Positions 27,724-42,000 of a stretch of 64,000 nt of DNA are shown here, piece by piece (positions within the stretch are counted from its first letter, which is position 1; each line of letters starts with the position of its first letter). The notes beneath the pieces were generated by a model, which did no database searches, was not told where the DNA came from, and saw only the letters and a program-made list of their open reading frames with translations. Position numbers and translations under genes: made by a program. The stretch spans positions 1,781,501 to 1,845,500 of the forward strand of contig NC_135563.1 of NCBI RefSeq assembly GCF_964340395.1. Direction: 5' to 3'. This DNA is from Glandiceps talaboti. Taxonomy: Eukaryota; Hemichordata; Enteropneusta; Spengelidae.

Positions 27724-30700
27724 ACACAGACACAGACACAGACACAGACACAGAGACACAACTTGAGAGATATAAGATATATAAGAGTGCATACTAATGT
27801 AAGTATTGTTGTTAATATTCTTGGTGTAGCATGCAAATGTTACTTTTGAGTGTATGGTGCCAGGAGATATGAGAGTTATGGTTGAGGTGGCAGGCAGACA
27901 TATTGATTAATGTTAGTTGAATTAGGCACAAGAATAAATAACCAACATTGAGTGGATTCAGCACCACAGAATTAGTAAGTCATATTTTTGTACAGAACAA
28001 TCATTTTTGGAAAAGACACACATCATAATTGACTGTTTGTTTGCCACATCAACCTACCTCACTACTTTCACTAGCTTCTCTAACAAATCTATTAACATCA
28101 CCACTTGCCAATGAACTTCTTCTACTCCCTGTACTACCAACACTTTCTGTCTTTGTGGTCACTTTATTCTCTTTCTCTTCAGCTAATACTACTACCACTG
28201 CACCTGCAACAAATAACAAATACTCATCAATTTGACTTTAAAAACTACACATGCAGTAAGATATACAGGTACAGCTTTCATTATTGGAGCCTTATTGCAT
28301 ACACAATCATGTGGTTTAGCAATTACATAATTCTTTATACACCAAACTGAATATAGGTTGCAAACTACACATGCAGTAAGATATACAGGTTATTGGAGCC
28401 TTATTGCATACACAATCATGTGGTTTAGCAATTACATAATTCTTTATACACCAAACTGAATATAGGTTGCAAACAGAGATGACATTGTATAAAATAGAGT
28501 AGTTCACACTGTACACTCAATAATTTGATATTATTCACATTGTTCTTCATTCAGTTTAAGAAAATATGAGTAACATAAGGAGTCCTTTACTATGAATCAA
28601 TGACAAGTGACATGAGGAGCCTTTACTATGAATCAATGACAAGTGACATGAGGAGCCTTTACTATGAATCAATGACAAGTGACATGCAGAGCCTTTACTA
28701 TGAATCAATGACAAGTGACATGAGGAGCCTTTACTATGAATCAATGACAAGTGACATGAGGAGCCTTTACTATGAATCAATGACAAGTGACATGAGGAGC
28801 CTTTACTATGAATCAATGACAAGTGACACGAGGAGCATTTACTATGAATCAATGACAAGTGACATGAGGAGCCTTTACTATGAATCAATGACAAGTGACA
28901 TGAGGAGCCTTTACTATGAATCAATGACAAGTGACACGAGGAGCCTTTACTATGAATCAATGACAAGTGACATGAGCCTTTACCATGTTACTAATACCTG
29001 TACCTAGTTACTAATACCTGTACCTAGTTACTAATACCTGTACCTAGTTACTAATACCTGTACCTAGATACTAATACCTGTACCTAGATACTAATACCTG
29101 TACCTAGATACTAATACCTGTACCTAGATACTAATACCTGTACCTAGATACTAATACCTGTACCTAGATACTAATACCTGTACCTAGTTACTAATACCTG
29201 TACCTAGTTACTAATACCTGTACCTAGATACTAATACTTGTCAAAATAGGTGTAATTAGGACTTTCATTGCTCACATTTCAAGCACTGCTGAACCAATGG
29301 CTTAGCCACATATTGTTATATGTAACATAAAACCTTGTATCCAAATGAACACAACTTGTCTTGTATAACTAAGTAATCATAGACCACTGTCTAGGAACTA
29401 ATTTATTTGTATACTGGTATAATAATGACCGATGAAGTCATATTTGTTTCAATGAGTTGTCTTTTTATGATTGACATATATTCCATTTTATAATACATAC
29501 CTTTCTTTTCCTTCTTTTCTGCTTTGATTACTTTCTTTCCACTCTTGCCTACAAAAACAAATTGTATGCAAATTTAGTGATACTGAAATGTGCATCACAG
29601 TCCATAGTGGGGAGAAGGTAACTGAGACAATGACCACTACTAGTCATTTATATGAGATAGTACAATCAAACAAATGGACATTATGTCCTGCAATAACACA
29701 GCACACTTGTCTACAACATTCTGACATTATGTCCTGCAATAATACAGCACACTTGTATACAACAATCTGACATTATGTCCTGCAATAATACAGCACACTT
29801 GTCTACAACATTCTGACATTATGTCCTGCAATAAAACAGCACACTTGTCTACAACATTCTGACATTATGTCCTGCAATAATACAGCACACTTGTCTACAA
29901 CATTCTGACATTATGTCCTGCAATAATACAGCACACTTGTCTACAACATTCTGACATTATGTCCTGCAATAATACAGCACACTTGTCTACAACATTCTGA
30001 CATTATGTCCTGCAATAATACAGCACACTTGTCTACAACATTCTGACATTATGTCCTGCAATAATACAGCACACTTGTCTACAACATTCTGACATTATGT
30101 CCTGCAATAACACAGCACACCTCTTCTTTGTTAAAAGAAATTTAGAAAGTACATAAAACACTTACTTCTATTCCATGGCAGAATGGACTTCCTTCTTTTT
30201 TCACCATCATCTGTTGTATCAATACTACTATCTCCAGACATCGACTTCTCTTTTTTCTTTTCCTGCAATTCAATTTATTGTTGTTATTGAGAATAGTGGT
30301 GATATTTGACTGATTAGAGAGAATAGTGGTGATATTCTATTGATTAGAGAGAATAGTGGTGATATTCTATTGATTAGAGAGAATAGTGGTGATATTCTAT
30401 TGATTAGAGAGAATAGTGGTGATATTCTGTTGATTAGAGAGAATAGTGGTGATATTCTATTGATTAGAGAGAATAGTGGTGATATTCTATTGATTAGAGA
30501 GAATAGTGGTGATATTCTATTGATTAGAGAGAATAGTGGTGATATTCTGTTGATTAGAGAGAATAGTGGTGATATTCTGTTGATTAGAGAGAATAGTGGT
30601 GATATTCTACTGATGAGAGAAAATAGTGGTGATATTCTGTTGATTAGAGAGAATAGTGGCGATATTCTGTTGATTAGAGAGAATAGCGGTGATATTCTAC

Positions 30701-31739
30701 TGATTAGAGAGAATATAGTTGATATTCTGATCAAAATTAACACTGAACCCATGAGGGATGGCCCTCACTGGACTTCTTGGGAGACAAGTCTTTATATATT
30801 AAAGGACTATCCAGTATAAACAAAAATATTATTTAATAGATGTAAAATGAGTCAACATATCACTGACTCTACACTATCTACATAATTATGTAAACTTTAC
30901 ACTATCTACATATGTAAACTTTGTAAAATGAGTCATCATATCACTGACTGTACACTATCTACATATGTAAACTTTACACACCTTTTCCTTTTTCTTCTTG
31001 TCTTCTTTTTTACTTGCTTTTTTACTCAGCTTTGTCTCTCTGTTGGAGCTTGCAGTATCAGTTCCTGTAGCAATGCTATCTTGGCTTTCCTGTTGTATTG
31101 GTAGTGGTTTGCCTTCCATCTCAGCTAACAAACAACTCTTATATACTTCATTCTTCAGGAAACGAGAATAACTATCAAACTTCATCAACTGAAAAATCTG
31201 AAACATGACAAAAGGAGACAAATATGAACTCCTGGCATACATCAAGTTTAGATTTTATATCAATATGTTAACTTTCTCAGATGTAATATTCAAAATTTGA
31301 TTAATGATCATAGGCGCATCATTTCACAGTGGCTCCTGTGGTTTACTTTTCACTGCATCAGCTACATTCACAATTGAACTACTGCCCTCTATGTCAAACA
31401 CATACACGTCTTTTGTATTTAAATGAAGTATGGATGAAAGCGTTTTCACATTATATCAAGGGTACAATACCAAAATATTACATCTAAAGTTACAATACCA
31501 AAATATTACATCTAAAATTATTTCTTATAAGAAAAACAGTCAAAAAGTACAAAAATCAACTGTAAAGTATAATTTATTCATTCTCTTATCTGATTTTATT
31601 TTAACCTTTAGAAAAGTGTTTAGTCTTAAATGATGTTTGTTAAGTCTTAAATGATGTTACTCTCCAGAAATGGCTAAAACATAAACAAAACCCCAAACTT
31701 TGAAGTGCAACTTACAGTACATACATATTATTATTATTA

Positions 31740-31796
<57 letters not shown>

Positions 31797-34700
31797 ATTA
31801 TTATTATTATTATTATTACATTATTATTATTATTATTATTATTATTAGGTGAAATAAAGAAGAACTGCACCAAGTAGTGTCAAGGCCATGCATTGTGTAC
31901 ATTCATATCAACCCATATTATAACATCCCACAATATCATAGTCGGATAAATCTAAGAACATCAAAAATAACCCGTCAAGATAAAAATAGAGCCAATGGCG
32001 TTGTAGCACAACTGATATTGAAATCTATGCCATTAATTTGCAAAGAAGACATTCCATTTAGAATGTAGTTCCACCATGTAGTTTTGAAATTTGAACAAAT
32101 CACTAATAACATGCATATTAATGATTGTATAATCGTATCATCAACAAATCACTAATAACATGCATATTAATGATTGTATAATCGTATCATTAACAGATCT
32201 CCATCTATATCCCTAGAAATATCACCACCAAATTTCAGAAAATCAGGCAGGTAGTAATTTTGAAGTTTTTTCTTTTTTGACAAGATATCCCATTTTTAGG
32301 CTTGATTTGCATATCAACAATGAGGTCATATATAGTCTTCAATAATTCTTGAACTGGACACATCTACAAATATTCCCATCAATATTCAGAATCTGTCCGA
32401 TAGTATAATACTTTTTAATATAGTGTCAGGTTCTGTTACCTCGGCAACACTTTGGCTAAGTTGGTGTACAAAATGTACTAACATAGTATAGTCTGAAACT
32501 TATTCAAAGTACATTAGTTAATAGCTGCAATACTGGGCACAATGCAGGTTAACAACAGTTAGTACAAATATTTAATACATTCACATATTCAAATTAGTAC
32601 AAATGGCACACAATGTACATGTAACACAGGTGACAGAGGCACCATGACTAATTTTAACCCATTTGCCAAGTGTGCATTTTGACCTTTGAAGTTACAGATC
32701 ACATGACCACCATCATGCAGTTAAACAGTGCTCCAGCCATGTGTTTTTATGTGCACATTCTACAGCACCAAACTGATGCACTGTGGATTTTAACTTACTT
32801 TGCTCACTATATACTTGTTTCCATGGTAACAACATGGATATATAATGCAACAAAGATAGTGATGGGAAAGAAAAAGTATAAATTAAGGTGCATATGTTTT
32901 GTTAGTAAGAGAAAATTACAAAACAGAGTAAGAAATTTGATGAATATATACACTAACAGGTAAAAGTTTAGTTTTCAAGAATGATACAAGTTATATTGAG
33001 AAGGAACAGAAAGTGAAAGTTTCAAAGACTTATATGTACTTATATGTACTGGTAGACATAAACAAATCTCTTCTTTGTTAATTTTTAATTGTTTTGACTT
33101 TTGAAATAGAAACTGTACAAGAAATTTCTAGTAAAGTTCAGTCTCAAATTGGTCAAATATATAACTACACAGTGTACTAGACATTGCTACATTGTTTTCT
33201 TTTATTTCCAGAAATGACAAATAGACATGGTGAGATAGACAGACGGATGTAAACAGACAGACACACAATAACAAAAGTGGCCTGATACACACAGACAGAC
33301 ACACAGACACACAATATAGAGACTTCTTGCATCAGCTGCATACTAACCAATAAACAATGGTCATTTATTAGACACATATCCAACTAGAATTGAACACATT
33401 ACCTGTTTCTGTTGGAAATCATACATATCTAGTGATGGGTGTTCTAGTTTGCATTCCACTTCTTGCTTAGCATGACTGTCTAAATTGACTGGCATATTAG
33501 CTTTCTTTGACAAGTGTTTGTGATAGATCTCTCTGGCCATTCTCTGCATCTGTACAAGAAATGGACAATCACAAGTTTACAATAAATCTATTATTTAGTA
33601 GTTCAACTTTTGTCATACTTAAAACATACATTGCAAATTTGCTCTGTATAAATACTACTGTTCTACTTGCTAAAACTTGTATTATTGCTTACTAACAGTG
33701 GTTTGGCTCTTTACAAAACCCATGACAAACATCATGATGTGACACTTACCTCTCCATTATCTGTTATCTTCTTGTACTTCTCACATGCAATCCAGAATGC
33801 TATATTCTCCTCACTGAACTCCTTCTTCAAGAATTCCTACAATCCAAGAAACAAAAGCATTTGACGTCAAAAGAACAAACAAACAAACAATGCAAACACC
33901 CCAAAGATTTCTGTTAAGGACAGTATGACAGGTGAAATTTGTCTCTATTGTCAATGCTTCACTTCCTCTATATATAACAAATACTGATCAGAGGAATTCA
34001 CAATCTCTGTTAGCTAGTCACTTCATACGGATACCTCTAACAAGCTACTCTAATGTAACATCAAAATGCATGATTGTGTATTGACTACATTTATCCACTT
34101 TCAGTTACACACACACTGAAAAAAATACATGGCACAAGAACACTTTATCAAAGCTTGTAGGAGAAATTCATTAATTGACGCAATATATGGCTTACATTAA
34201 ACTGCCAGCATAGGATAAGTGATCTGTCAAATGTGTGAAATGTAGTCTGGATGTCAACGTGGTCTCTAAACCAATGTCCAACCATAGAACAACAGACACG
34301 GTATACAACAAGTCTACCTGTATATGATTTGATTTGATTTGATTTGATTAAGTTTGATTTTCATGTCAACATGTCATAATTTTTCAACACCTAGATAATG
34401 TAGTTATTGATATTAACACCCTATTATCTCAAAAGTCTGACAGTGTAACATACTTGTAATATCTTGACATGATATTGAATGCATGGGGAACACATGGAAA
34501 CTACTCCCTTCTTCCAACACTGGAAGTATCAGAAAAAATGTACATGTGTACTTCTCTTAGAAGTAAATCTGCACTTTAACACATTGGAATACCAGTGTAT
34601 CATGTAACTTACTGTAAAACAAGTCAATCCCATAGGATCATTCAGTAATCGTTCAAATCCAACAGCCCAGCTTGCAACACGACCAGCGTCCTGCTTGTGA

Positions 34701-37700
34701 AGATCTCTAGCACTATCAACACTTCTCAAACTACTGCTTCTACTTATGATACCTACAGACGGCACTGGTAGCTCTGAAAGTCAATTTGGAGATAGTACAT
34801 TTAATGTGTTACAGATGGTACTGGTACCTCTCAAAGTCAATTTGGAGTGTGTTACAAATGGTACTTTAAATATTAGGTTCTAGTAAGTCCATGTAGTTAT
34901 TAGGTTCTAGTAAGTCCATGTAGTTATTAGGTTCTAGTAAGTCCATGTAGTTATTAGGTTCTAGTAAGTCCATGTAGTTATTAGGTTCTAGTAAGTCCAT
35001 GTAGTTATTAGGTTCTAGTAAGTCCATGTAGTTATTAGGTTCTAGTAAGTCCATGTAGTTATAAGGTTCTAGTAAGTCCATGTAGTTATAAGGTTCTAGT
35101 AAGTCCATGTAGTTATTAGGTTCTAGTAAGTCCATGTAGTTATTAGGTTCTAGTAAGTCCATGTAGTTATTAGGTTCTAGTAAGTCCATGTAGTTATTAG
35201 GTTCTAGTAAGTCCATGTAGTTATTAGGTTCTAGTAAGTCCATGTAGTTATAAGGTTCTAGTAAGTCCATGTAGTTATTAGGTTCTAGTAAGTCCATGTA
35301 GTTATTAGGTTCTAGTAAGTCCATGTAGTTATTAGGTTCTAGTAAGTCCATGTAGTTATTAGGTTCTAGTAAGTCCATGTAGTTATTAGGTTCTAGTAAG
35401 TCCATGTAGTTATAAGGTTCTAGTAAGTCCATGTAGTTATTAGGTTCTAGTAAGTCCATGTAGTTATTAGGTTCTAGTAAGTCCATGTAGTTATTAGGTT
35501 CTAGTAAGTCCATGTAGTTATAAGGTTCTAGTAAGTCCATGTAGTTATAAGGTTCTAGTAAGTCCATGTAGTTATTAGGTTCTAGTAAGTCCATGTAGTT
35601 ATTAGGTTCTAGTAAGTCCATGTAGTTATTAGGTTCTAGTAAGTCCATGTAGTTATTAGGTTCTAGTAAGTCCATGTAGTTATTAGGTTCTAGTAAGTCC
35701 ATGTAGTTATAAGGTTCTAGTAAGTCCATGTAGTTATAAGGTTCTAGTAAGTCCATGTAGTTATTAGGTTCTAGTAAGTCCATGTAGTTATTAGGTTCTA
35801 GTAAGTCCATGTAGTTATTAGGTTCTAGTAAGTCCATGTAGTTATTAGGTTCTAGTAAGTCCATGTAGTTATTAGGTTCTAGTAAGTCCATGTAGTTATT
35901 AGGTTCTAGTAAGTCCATGTAGTGATTAGGTTCTAGTAAGTCCATGTAGTTATTAGGTTCTAGTATGTCCATGTAGTTATAAGGTTCTAGTAAGTCCATG
36001 TAGTTATTAGGTTCTAGTAAGTCCATGTAGTTATTAGGTTCTAGTAAGTCCATGTAGTTATTAGGTTCTAGTAAGTCCATGTAGTTATTAGGTTCTAGTA
36101 AGTCCATGTAGTTATTAGGTTCTAGTAAGTCTATGTAGTTATTAGGTTCTAGTAAGTCCATGTAGTTATAAGGTTCTAGTAAGTCCATGTAGTTATTAGG
36201 TTCTAGTAAGTCCATGTAGTTATTAGGTTCTAGTATGTCCATGTAGTTATAAGGTTCTAGTAAGTCCATGTAGTTATTAGGTTCTAGTAAGTCTATGTAG
36301 TTATTAGGTTCTAGTATGTCCATGTAGTTATAAGGTTCTAGTAAGTCCATGTAGTTATTAGGTTCTAGTAAGTCCATGTAGTTATTAGGTTCTAGTATGT
36401 CCATGTAGTTATTAGGTTCTAGTATGTCCATGTAGTTATAAGGTTCTAGTAAGTCCATGTAGTTTTTAGGTTCTAGTAAGTCCATGTAGTTATAAGGTTC
36501 TAGTAAGTCCATGTAGTTATTAGGTTCTAGTAAGTCCATGTAGTTATTAGGTTCTAGTAAGTCCATGTAGTTATTAGGTTCTAGTAAGTCCATGTAGTTA
36601 TTAGGTTCTAGTAAGTCCATGTAGTTATTAGGTTCTAGTAAGTCCATGTAGTTATTAGGTTCTAGTAAGTCCATGTAGTTATTAGGTTCTAGTAAGTCCA
36701 TGTAGTTATTAGGTTCTAGTAAGTCCATGTAGTTATTAGGGTCTAGTATGTCCATGTAGTTATTAGGTTCTAGTATGTCCATGTAGTTATTAGGTTCTAG
36801 TATGTCCATGTAGTTATAAGGTTCTAGTAAGTCCATGTAGTTATTAGGTTCTAGTAAGTCCATGTAGTTATAAGGTTCTAGTAAGTCCATGTAGTTATTA
36901 GGTTCTAGTAAGTCCATGTAGTTATTAGGTTCTAGTAAGTCCATGTAGTTATTAGGTTCTAGTAAGTCCATGTAGTTATTAGGTTCTAGTATGTCCATGT
37001 AGTTATTAGGTTCTAATAAGTCCATGTAGTTATTAGGTTCTAGTAAGTCCATGTAGTTATTAGGTTCTAGTAAGTCCATGTAGTTATTAGGTTCTAGTAA
37101 GTCCATGTAGTTATTAGGTTCAAGTAAGTCCATGTAGTTATTAGGTTCTAGTATGTCCATGTAGTTATAAGGTTCTAGTAAGTCCATGTAGTTATAAGGT
37201 TCTAGTAAGTCCATGTAGTTATTAGGTTCTAGTAAGTCCATGTAGTTATTAGGTTCAAGTAAGTCCATGTAGTTATTAGGTTCTAGTATGTCCATGTAGT
37301 TATAAGGTTCTAGTAAGTCCATGTAGTTATAAGGTTCTAGTAAGTCCATGTAGTTATTAGGTTCTTAGCCTAGTAAGTCCATGTAGTTATTAGGTTCTAG
37401 TAAGTCTATGTAGTTATTAGGTTCTAGTAAGTCCATGTAGTTATTAGGTTCTAGTAAGTCCATGTAGTTATAAGGTTCTAGTATGTCCATGTAGTTATTA
37501 GGTTCTAGTATGTCCATGTAGTTATTAGGTTCCAGTAAGTCCATGTAGTTATTAGGTTCTAGTATGTCCATGTAGTTATTAGGTTCTAGTAAGTCCATGT
37601 AGTTATTAGGTTCTAGTATGTCCATGTAGTTATTAGGTTCTAGTAAGTCCATGTAGTTATTAGGTTCTAGTAAGTCCATGTAGTTATTAGGTTCTAGTAA

Positions 37701-39008
37701 GTCCATGTAGTTATTAGGGTCTAGTATGTCCATGTAGTTATTAGGTTCTAGTAAGTCCATGTAGTTATTAGGTTCTAGTAAGTCCATGTAGTTATTAGGT
37801 TCTAGTAAGTCCATGTAGTTATTAGGTTCTAGTAAGTCCATGTAGTTATTAGGTTCTAGTAAGTCCATGTAGTTATTAGGTTCTAGTATGTCCATGTAGT
37901 TATTAGGTTCTAGTAAGTCCATGTAGTTATTAGGTTCTAGTAAGTCCATGTAGTTATTAGGTTCTAGTAAGTCCATGTAGTTATTAGGTTCTAGTATGTC
38001 CATGTAGTTATTAGGTTCTAGTAAGTCCATGTAGTTATTAGGTTCTAGTAAGTCCATGTAGTTATTAGGTTCCAGTAAGTCCATGTAAATATTAGGTTCT
38101 AGTAAGTCCATGTAGTTATTAGGTTCTAGTAAGTCCATGTAAATATTAGGTTCTAGTAAGTCCATGTAGTTATAAGGTTCTAGTAAGTCCATGTAGTTAT
38201 TAGGTTCTAGTAAGTCCATGTAGTTATTAGGTTCCAGTAAGTCCATGTAGTTATATCGCCACAATAGGTACAAGCGAGAAAGGGGGGGGGGGGGGGGGGG
38301 GGAGGAGGGGGTATTTGGTGAAAGGGACAGAGAGGGGTAGGTGAGAGGGAGAGGGAGGGGTACTACGTAAAAGGGAGAGGGAGGATTAGGTGAGAGGGAG
38401 AGGTATTAGGTGAGAGGGCCCGGAGAGGGAGGGAGGGGTGATATTACATGAGAGGGAGAGTGAGGGGTATCAAGGGGTTAAAATTATTTGGAGTGGGATT
38501 ATGCACATTAATAAATGAAATAATGATAACATTATCAATAAATAATACAGATATGAACATGTCAACTGAAATATGTTTATACATACCTCCATCAGATACA
38601 GTAATGGACTGAAAACAGAACAAAATGTATTTAATTACATATAAATAAAGTACACTATTTATTGTTCACAATTTATAACAGATACAGTATACATACTCAA
38701 GTTTTTGATATCCAGTAGTATAAAGAAAAGAACAGAAGGAACAAGAAGGAACACTTAGGATATAATAATTGTTTGTGGAGAGCTAAGATGACTAGACAAG
38801 TTTTGTATTTGACATGTAACAATGAAGTTATGTGTATGTGTTGCTATTGTATGACACTCCACCCAAATAACAAAGTGTTCCTACACTATAAACCTTAGAA
38901 ACCTGAAGTCTATGTGTTACCATGCCACAAAGTATAACCCTGTAAATGTGTCCATGTGTGCATAAAAATGTATGTGTATATACATGTATGTATGTATGTA
39001 TGTATGTA

Positions 39009-39061
<53 letters not shown>

Positions 39062-42000
39062 ATGTATGTATGTATGTATGTATGTATGTATGTATGTATG
39101 TCTGTCTGTATGTATGTATGTATGTATGTATGTATGTATGTACATCTGTATGTCTGCCTAGTGCTATATCAATATTCCCATTCTCGCAAACCAGAGCTAA
39201 TATTTCTCCAGTAGGGACCGGCTTGCGAAAAATGGTACCGTAAAACGGTGTCGTGGTTTGCGACGATGCAATATTCCACAAATCTACAATTTGTTGTTCA
39301 AAACAAATAAATGTACGTAGTCATTCCATTTACATTTGTTTACATACAGACACATGGTTTTATGATTTAGGCTTTCACATGATATCACCTATAAACATAT
39401 TACATCTATCTTAAATCAAACTGTACATGTATAATAAGTAGGCTCACAAACATTCAAATCTGACAAATCATTTGAATACTGGCATGTACAATGTAGGCAA
39501 TAAAAGTAAAACAGCTTTCCTTGCATTTGGAAGCTAGTAACTGGAGAAAATATGAAGTCTAAATGTACATGTAGAACATACAAAGAACAAATTGACGATT
39601 TCCTTCCCTGAAAACTTAGAGAAACTTGGCAGGAGACAGGCCCTCCCTAAATCAACTAAAATAGTCATTTAATAGTTGACAACAAATAATGGTAAATCTC
39701 TTCTTGACTATACAAAATTAAATGTATGTTTGTGTACCTCAAAACACTTTAATCTCTCACACATTCTAAATGTGTGAGAATTTGTTGATAGCTAGGACAA
39801 ATCTACTGTAAGTGTTCTTAGCATACTTGATATGTTGCTCTGTTTACAATCTATCACTTCAAGGCTTGGTCATTATCATCTCCTAACATCTGTGCAATTA
39901 TCACTCTATACAAAATACTTGACCCAAGTTTTACAAATCAATATTATATCTAGAATTTATCCATTCACAAGAGGGCTTTAGTGACCAGTGATATATTGTA
40001 TAGTTGTTGGATACACAGAAGCATGGTGGCTGTTTTGTATAAAAATGGAAAAAATTGTCACTTTTGTCCTTTCAATACCCTTCACAGTGTAATTGTAAGT
40101 TATTGTACCTAACAACACACACTGTCACAAAAACTGTTCCTGCTGCAGCTACAACATGTACAATAACCCTATGGGTGGTACCAGTGGCCAGCTCTGGTAG
40201 GAGTGAGTGTGTAGTGCAGTGCTGGAAACCCCAGGCCCCATTTTGACCAAAAACCAATACCCCATTCTAGTTTTAAAAAGCTGAAGTCTAGGTTTTAAAA
40301 AGCTGAAAGTTTAGACAACATACATTTTCCTTAGGAGGCAACATTTATTTTACCAAATAGTGACAAATTCAAAACCAAGCTTTCACTCAACATTAAAACT
40401 TACCACTACACTACCTATGGATAATGATTGACCACTAATTAACAGATACAATGTCTTGTTATAAGTAATTGACCAATTTTAATGAATATAACTTTGGTTA
40501 CTTGATTTAAAAAACGTCCAACTTGCTGCTAGTACAAGTTTAAAGTACCATGAAATATATTAGTATACGTTTGAACAGCACATATTTTTTTTTAAATGTG
40601 TACATGTAGTAAGTTGTACTTTATCATGGAACACTGATCACAGAGTATGAAGATGACGTCAAAAACAGATTTGTTACCTTTAGTTTAAAGTTTTACACCT
40701 TACAACAATACCCCTTGGGCCTTTTGCCCATCCTCATATTAAGACATCTTGCAAAATGTCTTTAGTTTTATTCATCCTTGAGAAATCAGACATAACATTT
40801 GTTAATGCATAACATATGAAGTATATACAGTTATGTCTTCCGTAGACTACAAACTGTGATTCATACCATACCACACCATACAATACATCAACTTTAGACT
40901 CACCAACATCTGTTCATCCAAATATATGAAAACAAACATAAATGCCATGAAGTCATCCATGTCCAATACCTACCCAGTCTACTTCAACTCTTGCAAACAG
41001 AGAGTGAATCTAATGAAAAGTCAAATGTTTATATACAAAATGTCACGCCTTATATTGCAGGGAATTTATTTAATATACAATTCACCATCACATATTTCTT
41101 ACATTTCTGTCATTGTTTTGAAAGTAGGGTAAGTCACACTTTCAACATGTTCAATGACAGTGAGATGGGTTTCTGGTCATGCATCAACAAGTGATCCATG
41201 CAAACAGTGCCATGCATGTATGTGTGTGGTTCCATAGCATGAAAGACAACAGTGACTTGAAGTAAGAGCTAACAGTGGTGGTAACATTCCACAACCAAGC
41301 AATTCAACGTGGCTTTTAACAATGTTCTAACTTCTTGCTTCAAAAAAAACTCCGCTCCGCTCAGCAACAATTCCCCCCTCTTGTGACAAAATCCTGGGGA
41401 GAACACTGAGTATATGTATGAAGTGGGCGGTACTAGTATACGTGTGCAGTGAGCAGTACTAGTGTGTATGAAGTGAGCAGTCCTATATATGTGAGGTATA
41501 TAAAGTGATAGCATACAAATCAAACCAAGTAAAGAATATTCAGTAGGATCACTTGGAGGTAAAACACAAATCAAAAATAGCACAAATGGCATTGTAGCAC
41601 AACTGTATTTGACTGTTGCTATGGACATGGTTTTGTTGCTAGGGATATTTGTATACATTTTTTGGAATTTTTATTAACTTGCCTGAACTTCCCACTTTTC
41701 ATCTTTGCAATATGAACTGCCATTTAGCTGTTGCTATTGGTGTGGTCCTGTTGCTCTAGGCATATTTGCATACATTTTTTGAATCTTTAGTCACTTAACT
41801 ACCCACCCCTGTTGTTATCTTTGTAATATGCATGGTCTTGGTTGCTGGGGCCAATTGTGTCAAAATGTTTTCAACAATAACTGCAGAATAACAAACACCT
41901 CGACAAACACCCCCATCAAGTTTCAACATATTCACCATACAATTTCAAGATATAATTTTAATTTGCATATCACTGATGGGATCATCATGTTATGATTCTA

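Noticed and set aside
20704-30722. CRISPR-like arrays
   Set aside because: Direct repeats without unique spacers, in an intron-containing animal gene; these are minisatellites.
30270-30819. 160-codon ([10 protein letters not shown])n and 159-codon ([10 protein letters not shown])n frames
   Set aside because: 30-bp array, open on both strands, between two secure exons.
20704-38255. Shared 11-mer GTAAGTCCATG between the 23-bp and 27-bp arrays
   Set aside because: The two occur on opposite strands with unrelated flanks; likely coincidence of donor-like sequence.
34866-38273. 827- and 302-codon minus-strand frames (NNYMDLLEP repeats)
   Set aside because: Stop-free 27-bp unit; the frame is broken by an irregular junction near 37364 and there is no unique sequence at either end.
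38946-39281. Cys/Val/Tyr-rich frames on both strands
   Set aside because: Products of the TATG/TG microsatellite.
40207-40262. CAGTGCTGGAAACCCCAGG as a transposon terminus
   Set aside because: No matching inverted end or target duplication found nearby.
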